Assembly: GCA_009929375.1 (NCBI GenBank)
Contig: SAAO01000006.1
Location: 57,343-121,342 of the forward strand
Reading direction: 5' to 3'
Source: Bacteroidia bacterium
GTDB taxonomy: Bacteria; Bacteroidota; Bacteroidia; Bacteroidales; Paludibacteraceae
DNA: 64,000 bases
Shown: piece by piece, positions 57,086 through 64,000 of the stretch
Numbering within the stretch: the first letter of the stretch is position 1
Layout: every line of letters starts with the position of its first letter
Translations under genes and position numbers: made by a program
The notes under the pieces: model-generated
What the model was told of the DNA's origin: nothing
Databases searched by the model: none
The model's input: only the letters and a program-made list of their open reading frames with translations

Positions 57086-57120
57086 CGGGCTGTTTCGGTA
57101 ACGAAACAGCCCGTTTGATT
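57086..57120. terminator. Terminator between convergent OstA-like and beta-barrel genes
   Basis: CGGGCTGTTTCG and CGAAACAGCCCG are exact 12-bp complements around a GTAA loop, followed by TTTGATTT. Just beyond the OstA-like stop and just before the end of the leftward beta-barrel gene. Confidence 0.82.
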
Positions 57121-57125
57121 TGGTA

Positions 57126-57722
57126 CTAAAACCTTATTCCTAGTTTGGTTTTAAGTGCTCCCTGTGGTAGATATGGGTCTGTCAGATTGAAGCTTCCTTC
57201 GATTCCAATATATACACGGTTTATTTCAATACCTGCACCTATATTTGTGCCAATATGCACAGGGTCGGAACTATTTGTTACAATTGCGTAATCCGACATA
57301 CCTGCTGAGCTTCGGTACAAACTGAGTCCACCTGCTGCAATGCCAAAAAACAATCCGCCATGAATCTGCATATTTGCATTTGAAGACAGGTTGGTGTTAT
57401 AACACAGGTTGGCCGGTAATTGAATGACGTTGTCTTTCGAAATATAGCCTTCGTCAAATTCAACATTTTGTGAATCAATATACTTTATTAGCGTGTAATT
57501 GGTATCAGTAAATACAGAAGTATAATTCATACCGGTCTGAAAGCTCCAGTGCTTCTTAAACCTGAAGTCAATCGTCGCACCCGCATTTATACCTACTCCC
57601 GCATCCGATACATAGCTATGGTCTATCCCATTTGTTGTTCCTGCAAATACAACTACTGATGTTTGTGCAAAACCCAATATGGGAATTGTGATAAAGAAAA
57701 TCGCAATAAATAGTTTTTTCAT
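57126..57722 (-). CDS. PorT-type outer-membrane beta-barrel protein
   Basis: 198 residues. A signal peptide (MKKLFIAIFFITIPILGFAQ) is followed by strands typical of OMP_b-brl_2/PorT proteins (VGINAGATIDFRFKKHWSFQTGMNYTSVF, LPANLCYNTN, GAGIEINRVYIGIEGSFNLTD) and a closing strand ending in RF. It is an outer-membrane protein of unknown cargo. It lies immediately downstream of the FISUMP lipoprotein on the same strand (gap 34 bp). Confidence 0.85.
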   Translation of the reverse strand: MKKLFIAIFFITIPILGFAQTSVVVFAGTTNGIDHSYVSDAGVGINAGATIDFRFKKHWSFQTGMNYTSVFTDTNYTLIKYIDSQNVEFDEGYISKDNVIQLPANLCYNTNLSSNANMQIHGGLFFGIAAGGLSLYRSSAGMSDYAIVTNSSDPVHIGTNIGAGIEINRVYIGIEGSFNLTDPYLPQGALKTKLGIRF

Positions 57723-57756
57723 AATGTAAATTAATAGAATTTGTATTTTTGAAATA

Positions 57757-58698
57757 TTAGTCCTTCACACAGCGTACCGGAAGGAATAAGTTTTTAGATT
57801 TATACATTCTTACTGAATATATTTTATCGATTTTCTCTTCATTTTTAAAGATAGAACATCCATGATAAATTGCATCGAGATTATCTTTTTCAGTTGATGA
57901 CCAAAAATATGCAGCCAACCCAAAGTCTTGAGGCTTATTTTGATTGTTTGTTTCAAAATATCCACAAGGATAGGCTGAAAACCCCAATTCATTTATAGCA
58001 GCATTGTCTTCTAAACCTTCGAAGAGGGAATAATCCATTCGTGATGAAAGTTTTGAAAACTCACCGCTTCCTCTTTTCTGTGAGAATATGTACCAATCTC
58101 CATTCCCTATACCAATAAACTTCTCAAGTTCAATCCACTCATCATCAGTTGCAATATGCCATCCGACAGGGCATGCATTTTGAGCATCCTCCCAACTGTA
58201 ATAATTACCTGTACGCAATGTATCTTGCAGCGATATTGAATTATTTGTATCAAAATCGAGATTATTCAGCATCCATGTTTTGTTGCCATATTTAGCTGTT
58301 TCATAAACTTTTCCATCTCTTTGATCCGTAAAAGTCTCGATATCTATAGTTTTAAATTTATATACTTTATCGTTTGATTTTTTATTGCTGTAATAAATTG
58401 AAAAATCATACTCGTTATTTCTTGTTAATCCGTAAATAAAGCAAGAATAATTTCCTGTATTAGTATTATATTTACAGTTTATGTACCGAATTTTGTTTTT
58501 TGAGTTCGAAAAATTGCCCTCGACTTTTAACTTTACTACATAATCATTTATATTATTGTCGTTTAGCAAAATAACCATGGCTGAGTTATGTGTTATATTG
58601 CGAACTGTTTGTAAAGATAAATCTGGAGCAAATTCATTTTTCTTGCATGACAAGAAAATCAAAGTTAGCACTCCAAAGATTAGAAGTTTTTTTGACAT
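57757..58698 (-). CDS. FISUMP-domain lipoprotein
   Basis: 313 residues. A lipoprotein signal (LIFLSCKKN) and an N-terminal FN3-like segment precede a FISUMP (Fibrobacter succinogenes major paralogous) domain: DQRDGKVYETAKYGNKTWMLNNL, YSWEDAQNACPVGWHIATDDEW, GYF, AYFWSSTE, YSVR and LPVRCVKD. The domain occurs in large paralogous surface-protein families of unknown role. Visibly AT-rich compared with the operon to the left, as is the next gene. Probably co-transcribed with the longer lipoprotein 84 bp upstream. Confidence 0.87.
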   Translation of the reverse strand: MSKKLLIFGVLTLIFLSCKKNEFAPDLSLQTVRNITHNSAMVILLNDNNINDYVVKLKVEGNFSNSKNKIRYINCKYNTNTGNYSCFIYGLTRNNEYDFSIYYSNKKSNDKVYKFKTIDIETFTDQRDGKVYETAKYGNKTWMLNNLDFDTNNSISLQDTLRTGNYYSWEDAQNACPVGWHIATDDEWIELEKFIGIGNGDWYIFSQKRGSGEFSKLSSRMDYSLFEGLEDNAAINELGFSAYPCGYFETNNQNKPQDFGLAAYFWSSTEKDNLDAIYHGCSIFKNEEKIDKIYSVRMYKSKNLFLPVRCVKD

Positions 58699-58782
58699 AG
58701 TGTTTTATTTTATAGTTTATAGAAAATAATAATTAAGTTGTAGAGGCATACGTCCCTCAACAACTTAATTATTTATTGAAAA

Positions 58783-60720
58783 CTAATAAGATGAATCGTC
58801 TTGTACTTGAATTATATCATTATTCCATGATGATTGCCAGACAGCATTTGAAGTTGTATTAGAAATTCTTATTTGAACTCCACCTCTTGGAAGTTGACCA
58901 TCTGTTCCTCTGCCCTGATCAAGATTCAATGTAACATTTTCTTTCCCACTATGAATAATATATGCACCTCCAGCATATCTATCACCAGCCCTAAACTTCA
59001 ACTTGTCTGTCAAAATACTAATGTCTACTCCAGATTTGACTTTAACCACTCTTTGAATTAGTTCAACACCTATATCCTTTAAAGTAAAAGCAACTGCATC
59101 CCAAGAACCTGCATCATTATCCTTTTCTACACCAACTACTGAGATAATTTCCATATTCAAATCATTTTCCCATTTAAGTAACATTGTTTTATTTATTACA
59201 AATCCTTCATCGTACTTGCTACTTTTTATGTCTCTTAATGAAAACTCTCCAATTTTCTTTGGATTTTTTGATGTGAATGTAGAGTCTAAACTGGTGTAGC
59301 CATAAACTGCAAAATCAAACTCAGGTCTTCCAAGAATCCAACTCTCTAATTCTGAGATTTTTCTAGTTTTAATATGTGTTGCCATTAACTGAAAATTGTC
59401 GCTTCTGTCAGAACAAATTGCAACTTTTACATATTTTGCTGCCTCTTGATTATTTGAAGCGATAAAATTCCAATCTTGTTCTTTTGAATATGTTCTTGGC
59501 AATACTCTGTAGAAATATGCTTTTCCTGTAATTTTATTAGGATCGTAGTCATTATAAGATGCTAAGTGAGGTGCCAAAATAGTATTGTTACATAACACCC
59601 AGCCATTTTCCCAAACATTATTTGAACTATTTTTCTCTGAAGTTACAGAAGAAGTTCTATAAATATTATATCCTATTAATTTATCGTTACTAATTTTTGT
59701 CCAATCAATTTTTATTATTTTATTCCCTAAACTTTCAACATTATCCATTCTTACATTTGATAAAATATCATTTGAAGTAGAATAGAAAATACCACTATAA
59801 CCACTATTGTATGTTACTTCCATTTTATAAAGACTATAGTAAGTGTTTTTAGGGATAGTTGAGTATTGAACAAAATCCAAATAGTTCGAATTGTCATTGT
59901 TCGTAAAACTCCTAATAAATTCAAAATTTTCGTTGTCTGTTCCATTTAAAACTGTTCTACGATATCGGTACAATTTATAGGATTGGATTTCATTATCTTT
60001 TATCCATGTAATATTCACTCCGGCATCATTTGTTGTCGTTGTTAATACAATATCAGTATTCTCATCTTTGGATTTTTGTTTAATATCATTCTTTAAGGAC
60101 TCTCCAGCAACTCCCTCTTGCATTTTTATTACTATTACTGGAAATTTAGGTTCTTCTTTGAGGCTTAACATCTCGATTTCGCCCAAGGGGTTTATTGCCT
60201 GAATACTATCGTATTCACAATCTTTGAATTCTTCTGGAATATACAAAATATGCGGTTTAATTCCCATTGATATTTTTTCAATATTTACGGGTATTGAAAT
60301 AACTAGATTTGGATAAATAGTGATTAGTGAATCAATAAAATGTTCATAATCAATATTTTCTGATCTTGTTTTTAAACGATTATTTATAGATTTGTTTTTT
60401 AAACATTTAGCTAAGTATTTCCCAATTTTTATTGGTTCTGAATTCTCGTTTATAGTTTTCTGATTGAATTTTGATAATAATATCTCTTCGCTGTTTCCAT
60501 CTTCTGGAGATTCTATGCTATTGACAAGTATTTTCAGAAATTGATCATCATTTGTTACGTTCGCTAATCCGATTGTGAGTTTCTCAAATTGAACATCTTT
60601 CTTGCTTTTATATTGAGAATCAAATGTCAAGATATTGTTTTTATGTAATACCTCAACATTTTTTTCGCACGAAGTTAATGTAAAAAATATAATTGTGAAA
60701 ATATAAATTATTTTTTTCAT
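58783..60720 (-). CDS. Large lipoprotein of unknown function
   Basis: 645 residues. The signal (IIFFTLTSCEKN, Cys18) makes it a lipoprotein. The first third is helical and charged. Two FN3-like regions follow (DAGVNITWIKDNEIQSYKLYRYRR and KIIKIDWTKISNDKLIGYNIYR). The last third (YAGGAYIIHSGKENVTLNLDQG, TSNAVWQSSWNNDIIQVQDD) may be a beta-sandwich. I do not recognise the family. Strongly AT-rich with many Asn/Lys/Ile codons, unlike the OstA operon, which suggests acquisition. First in the leftward group with FISUMP and beta-barrel genes. Confidence 0.78.
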   Translation of the reverse strand: MKKIIYIFTIIFFTLTSCEKNVEVLHKNNILTFDSQYKSKKDVQFEKLTIGLANVTNDDQFLKILVNSIESPEDGNSEEILLSKFNQKTINENSEPIKIGKYLAKCLKNKSINNRLKTRSENIDYEHFIDSLITIYPNLVISIPVNIEKISMGIKPHILYIPEEFKDCEYDSIQAINPLGEIEMLSLKEEPKFPVIVIKMQEGVAGESLKNDIKQKSKDENTDIVLTTTTNDAGVNITWIKDNEIQSYKLYRYRRTVLNGTDNENFEFIRSFTNNDNSNYLDFVQYSTIPKNTYYSLYKMEVTYNSGYSGIFYSTSNDILSNVRMDNVESLGNKIIKIDWTKISNDKLIGYNIYRTSSVTSEKNSSNNVWENGWVLCNNTILAPHLASYNDYDPNKITGKAYFYRVLPRTYSKEQDWNFIASNNQEAAKYVKVAICSDRSDNFQLMATHIKTRKISELESWILGRPEFDFAVYGYTSLDSTFTSKNPKKIGEFSLRDIKSSKYDEGFVINKTMLLKWENDLNMEIISVVGVEKDNDAGSWDAVAFTLKDIGVELIQRVVKVKSGVDISILTDKLKFRAGDRYAGGAYIIHSGKENVTLNLDQGRGTDGQLPRGGVQIRISNTTSNAVWQSSWNNDIIQVQDDSSY

Positions 60721-60871
60721 AAATTGATTTTATTATAGTTATATGTTTATAGTAGTTCTAATTCTTATTAAAGACCGAAAGCCAGTCAAGAATCATTAAT
60801 TTGAGTTATATATGTGCTTTCTGTATAATTATTTCCTGTATTTTTGTAACCTCCTTTCATCTTTTTGAAAT

Positions 60872-60934
60872 GAGACGGGTGGAGACCAGTTCGGTTGCGC
60901 GAACAATTTCAGAACTGGCTCCGCCTTTTGTCTG
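60872..60934. repeat. Strong hairpin near the unknown-protein gene
   Basis: GGTGGAG-A-CCAGTTC (ending 60892) pairs with GAACTGG-CTCCGCC (60912-60925) apart from one bulged A and one G-U pair, with an outer AGAC/GTCT pair and a TTTT stretch in the right flank. It is GC-rich in an AT-rich gap. It could be a terminator, part of a small RNA or an interspersed repeat; I cannot choose. Confidence 0.5.
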
Positions 60935-60977
60935 TCACTCATGTATTCAAATTACAATAAACATGGCTTTATTGGAT

Positions 60978-61643
60978 TTACCCCACCACCATAGCGTTTA
61001 CAGTATTGCTCCAGGGGCCGGTTTCGCCACGGGTGTTTACCCAGCGTAGCCAGTAGTACACCATTTTACCGGCTTTGCTGCCATCGAACTTTAGCACGTA
61101 GGGCGAGGCTGTATCGGTAGCTACATAGCTTAGTTCCGATATGTCCTTTGGTGCTTCTCCGTCGATTTTCATATAAATTTCGCAGCCGTGTACACCCTCG
61201 GGTTTGGCTTTGCTGCGTGCCGAGCTATCGTCGGAATAATGAATAGTGTGTTGAAGGCGTACCGAGAAATCGATTGAGCCTACAGGGCAGGTAGTGGGTA
61301 CAGGTGTGGCGGTGCGTGTGCCGGTTTTTACTGTAAGTCCCATGCGTGTACGGTCGGCATCGGTTACTTTTGTGTTGTTGGCCAGCCATTGTGCTACAAA
61401 TGCACGAATTGTTTTTTTGTAGTTGGCTCCGGCTTCGTCTTTTGCCAATACATCGGCTGCTGTGCGGTTTTGCTTGTTACTGGCTTTCGCGTAGGTTGAT
61501 GCCCACGCTGTTTGGTTCGATTTTACTGTTGCAAAGTCGTCGCTGTCGATACCCCATGCGCTAAGGTTGGGTTCTACAATTGTTACTAAATTGCCCTGCC
61601 ATACATTGAAGTCGGCATCGTTTTTTGGAATGTAATCTGCCAT
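60978..61643 (-). CDS. Conserved-looking protein of unknown function
   Basis: 221 residues, no signal peptide or membrane span. It starts MADYIPKNDADFNVWQGNLV. The N-terminal half is helical (AWASTYAKASNKQNRTAADVLAKDEAG and similar) and the C-terminal half resembles an Ig/FN3 fold (HGCEIYMKIDG, KAGKMVYYWLRWVNTRGETGPWS). Similar small proteins of unknown role occur in Bacteroidetes (memory only). More GC-rich than the lipoproteins to its left. No operon partner. Confidence 0.75.
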   Translation of the reverse strand: MADYIPKNDADFNVWQGNLVTIVEPNLSAWGIDSDDFATVKSNQTAWASTYAKASNKQNRTAADVLAKDEAGANYKKTIRAFVAQWLANNTKVTDADRTRMGLTVKTGTRTATPVPTTCPVGSIDFSVRLQHTIHYSDDSSARSKAKPEGVHGCEIYMKIDGEAPKDISELSYVATDTASPYVLKFDGSKAGKMVYYWLRWVNTRGETGPWSNTVNAMVVG

Positions 61644-61767
61644 TGTTGTGATTTTTTTTAATTAAACATTATTTTTCAAAATCTATATTTCTGTATTTAA
61701 GTGAAATAGGTTTAAGTTGCGGTTACTTTATGCCGGTTATTAGCATAAAGTATTCATGGACGCAGAC

Positions 61768-61956
61768 TTTTTTCCTCAGGGCGCAAAGATTTTCTTTTGG
61801 GGCGGAGTCTTTCTCTCTTCGGTCGGGAACTTTCTTCCCGCGGTCGGGAAGTTTTTCCCTTCGGGCGGGATCTTTTTACTCTTGGACGGAAACTTTCTAC
61901 TCTTGGGCGGAAACTTTCCGCCCCAAAAGAAAAACTTTCTGCCTTAGAGGAAAATG
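61768..61956. repeat. Nine-unit, strictly 21-bp tandem repeat
   Basis: Units begin at 61768, 61789, 61810, 61831, 61852, 61873, 61894, 61915 and 61936, each exactly 21 bp without indels. The consensus is roughly TTTCTnnTCTTGGGCGGAAAC; an earlier degenerate unit may start at 61747. Units differ from one another strongly at the middle positions but keep the TTT start and the GGnCGGnAAC end in most units. Confidence 0.85.
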
Positions 61957-62266
61957 ATTATTCCTCCTTACAAATTATTGAAGTGTAAAAGACCCTTCGG
62001 GCATTATGCTCACCAAATAAAAATGATTAAATGCCATATTTACCAGACTTTTTGTTGATACTTATTTCTCTCAATAAGCACATTTTAGTTTCAGGCTTTA
62101 ATGCGTATTGCTTGTTATTTTTTTAATTTATTGTTTGTAAAAATACTACAATTCACTTCATTCTCCATATTTTATATCGAGAAAAATTAAGACATTGTGT
62201 TTTTGTAATTATCACGTAATCAATTGTTTTCGTAATATATTATTGGATATAATTAAGACAATAAAA

Positions 62267-62291
62267 AAAGAGTCAGTAATTTAGACTCTTT
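62267..62291. terminator. Hairpin, possible terminator
   Basis: AAAGAGTC and GACTCTTT pair around a 9-base loop with flanking A and T runs. Could terminate transcription in either direction; no adjacent gene ends here. Confidence 0.5.
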
Positions 62292-62371
62292 AAGTACGGT
62301 TTTGAAATAATTGTTTATAGAAATTTTATTTTTCAAAAAAACAGGTATATTTTTCGTGTTTGCTGAAACAA

Positions 62372-62422
62372 AAAACTGTCGGATACTTAAACTTTAAGTT
62401 TAAAATATCCGACAGTTTTAAT
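62372..62422 (-). terminator. Terminator of lpdA
   Basis: AAAACTGTCGGAT at 62372-62384 pairs exactly with ATCCGACAGTTTT at 62407-62419, with CTTAAAC/GTTTAA pairing inside, about 54 bp after the lpdA stop on the minus strand. Confidence 0.75.
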
Positions 62423-62472
62423 TTAATATCTGTAAACCTGCATGCAGGTTGTTTTGCTGTAGCTGTTATGCT

Positions 62473-63885
62473 TTACTTCTTCACAGGCTTAAAGATATGC
62501 GACGAATGTCCGTAGAACAATTCGGCAGCTTCCATTACTGTTTCCGAGAGGGTGGGGTGCGGGTGAATGGTAAGCGCGAGATCTTTCACAGTGGCGCCCA
62601 TTTCGATGGCTAAAACGCCTTCGGCTATCATTTCGCCGGCTCCCGGTCCGCAAATGCCTACACCGAGAATACGCTCCGTGTCCGGATCGATAATCAGCTT
62701 GGTAAGCCCGTCGCTGCGGTCGAGTGTGGTAGCGCGTCCGCTGGCTGCCCATGGGAACTTAGCCACTTCGAAGCGAATGCCTTTGGCTGCTGCCTGCGTT
62801 TCGGTAATTCCTGCCCATGCAATTTCCGGATCGGTAAATACAACTGCCGGAATGGCCAACGGCTCGAAAGCCACTTTTTTGCCGGCAATGGCATCTACAG
62901 CCACACGTCCCTCGTGCGAAGCTTTGTGCGCCAGCATAGGTTCGCCCACAATATCGCCAATGGCATAAATGTTTTCGTCGTTGGTTTTCAGCGTATTGTC
63001 GGCCACAATCCAGCCACGTTCGTTTACCTGCACGCGGGTGTTTTCGAGTCCCAGTCCGGCTGTGGAAGGCTTGCGCCCTATCGACATCAACACATAGTCG
63101 AACGTGTGTTCTTCTATTTGCTTGTCTTTGTTTTCGATACGCACGAGCAAACCGTCAGCGGCTTCTTTTATTTCCACCACTTTCGATTGCAGCATTATTT
63201 TGTCGAAGGATTTCGAAATGCGTTTCTGCAGGTGCGACACCATGTCCTGATCGGCACCCGGTAACAAACGATCCATAAACTCCACTACCGACACCTGAGT
63301 ACCCAATGCTGAGTACACAGAACCAAGTTCGAGACCGATATATCCGCCACCCACTACCAACAGGCTTTTGGGAATGGCGGGTAAATCGAGCGCCGACGTA
63401 GAGTTCAACAGACGCGGGCTATCGATTTGCAGCGACGGAATGGTGGCAATGACCGATCCGGTGGCGATAATGGCTTTATCGAACGATATTTGCTCTTTGG
63501 AGCCATCCTCGCGGCTTACTTCTATGGCCGACGACGAAACAAAGCGCGCACGCCCCTGAACGAAGTTTATTTTCCGTTGTTTGGTAAGCACTCCGAGTCC
63601 GCCCGTAAGCTTGTTTACGACTTTGTTTTTAAACGCACGCAGTTTGTCGAGATCAATTTCAGGTTCGCCGAAATTGATGCCCCATTCTTTGGCTTCTTTT
63701 GTTTCGTTCAGAAGTTTGGCCACGTGCAGCAATGCTTTCGACGGAATACAACCCCTGTAAAGGCAAACGCCCCCGGGATTTTTTTCCAGATCGACCAGCG
63801 TCACATTCATGCCCAGGTCGGCTGCATAAAACGCTGCAGCATATCCGCCGGGACCACCTCCAATGACTACTATATTTTGACTCAT
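62473..63885 (-). CDS. lpdA: Dihydrolipoyl dehydrogenase (E3)
   Basis: 470 residues. VVIGGGPGGYAAAFYAADLG binds FAD; the redox-active disulfide is Cys41/Cys46 in GGVCLYRGCIPSK; VVGGGYIGLELGSVYSALG binds NAD; the C-terminal dimer interface carries HPHPTLSE, whose His and Glu form the proton relay. E3 reoxidises lipoamide in the pyruvate or 2-oxoacid dehydrogenase complexes or the glycine cleavage system. The E1 and E2 genes are not in the window, so the complex served is unknown. Length is normal. The 115 bp to the right edge (63886-64000) is upstream sequence. Confidence 0.97.
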   Translation of the reverse strand: MSQNIVVIGGGPGGYAAAFYAADLGMNVTLVDLEKNPGGVCLYRGCIPSKALLHVAKLLNETKEAKEWGINFGEPEIDLDKLRAFKNKVVNKLTGGLGVLTKQRKINFVQGRARFVSSSAIEVSREDGSKEQISFDKAIIATGSVIATIPSLQIDSPRLLNSTSALDLPAIPKSLLVVGGGYIGLELGSVYSALGTQVSVVEFMDRLLPGADQDMVSHLQKRISKSFDKIMLQSKVVEIKEAADGLLVRIENKDKQIEEHTFDYVLMSIGRKPSTAGLGLENTRVQVNERGWIVADNTLKTNDENIYAIGDIVGEPMLAHKASHEGRVAVDAIAGKKVAFEPLAIPAVVFTDPEIAWAGITETQAAAKGIRFEVAKFPWAASGRATTLDRSDGLTKLIIDPDTERILGVGICGPGAGEMIAEGVLAIEMGATVKDLALTIHPHPTLSETVMEAAELFYGHSSHIFKPVKK

Positions 63886-64000
63886 AAATTGTAAATTATA
63901 AAACTCAACTTTCGCAAGTATAATAACTTGCTGATTTATATAAAAATAGCAGCATAGAATTTTGGTAAAGTCGCTGAATTTCAGTAACTTTATGTCGCCA

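Larger units (their letters stand above)
61644..62472. other. 829-bp gap: tandem repeats, hairpins, no convincing gene
   Basis: The gap between the 221-residue gene and lpdA holds an array of 21-bp repeats (61768-61956), then about 300 bp of AT-rich DNA with nothing I recognise, then two hairpins (62267-62291 and 62372-62419). Short frames over the repeat (61730-61957, 61756-61947, 61797-61988) exist in all three forward frames as a result of the repeat period. Confidence 0.7.

Noticed and set aside
60801..61049. 82-codon plus-strand frame across the hairpin
   Set aside because: It starts with TTG, overlaps the 221-residue gene in antisense and has no family or signal support.
61768..61956. 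CRISPR array
   Set aside because: The units are contiguous 21-mers with no spacers and drift strongly; no cas genes are in the window.
61730..61988. Three overlapping small frames over the 21-bp repeat
   Set aside because: All three exist because the period is a multiple of three and the unit lacks stops; no frame can be preferred, so none is called as a gene.
1..64000. tRNA, rRNA, prophage or transposase genes
   Set aside because: No cloverleaf, rRNA-like or transposase/integrase sequences were recognised in any intergenic gap or frame.

Overview
The window looks like chromosomal DNA of a Bacteroidetes bacterium, most likely a Bacteroidales or Paludibacter-like carbohydrate degrader (inference from gene content). 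The signs are a hybrid two-component regulator of polysaccharide use, lipoproteins with short lipoboxes, type IX secretion C-terminal sorting domains, FISUMP and BACON domains, TAnnTTTG promoter elements and very sparse Shine-Dalgarno sequences. No rRNA, tRNA, CRISPR array, prophage or transposase was found.

Layout. 1-9.5 kb is the edge of a polysaccharide utilisation locus: a truncated fasciclin lipoprotein, a BACON-GH5 endoglucanase and a PA14-containing GH31 read leftward, divergent from a 1377-residue hybrid sensor/AraC regulator. BACON-GH5 plus PA14-GH31 resembles the xyloglucan loci of Bacteroides. 9.6-14.2 kb encodes a secreted CotH-type protein with a T9SS tail and a DPP-IV-like S9 peptidase. 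14.4-19.3 kb holds CorA, RsmA, GtrA, a UPF0104 membrane protein, YraN and a HigBA toxin-antitoxin pair. 19.3-26.9 kb holds a U32-family protein, a predicted beta-barrel, DusB, an M13 metallopeptidase lipoprotein and a GH3-family acyl-adenylating enzyme. 27-32.7 kb is housekeeping (TsaE, UvrC, MnmG, Asd), with two exact parS sites between uvrC and mnmG. 32.9-39.5 kb has a lamin-tail secreted protein, a tandem run of four FKBP-family genes (one lacking the isomerase domain), an Lrp regulator and TrpS. 39.5-51.2 kb pairs a membrane-anchored AraC regulator with a divergent gene of about 10 kb for a giant LamG/T9SS surface protein. 51.3-57.1 kb holds NadA, a 648-bp gap rich in TGTTGATAA boxes (candidate replication origin) and an envelope operon (SurA-like chaperone, SurA, OstA-like LptA/LptD family). 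57.1-62 kb is an accessory patch with a beta-barrel, a FISUMP lipoprotein, a long AT-rich lipoprotein, a small unknown protein and a strict 21-bp tandem repeat. The window closes with lpdA.

The most notable signals are: the parS pair; the DnaA-box-like cluster about 23 kb away, which together suggest an origin-proximal region; a family of C/G-rich palindromic elements of about 27 bp, three of whose four copies lie inside the ends of coding genes; the indel-free 21-bp repeat array open in all three forward frames; and the FKBP cluster with its catalytic-domain-less member. I did not find a clearly new defence or mobile system; HigBA is a known type.
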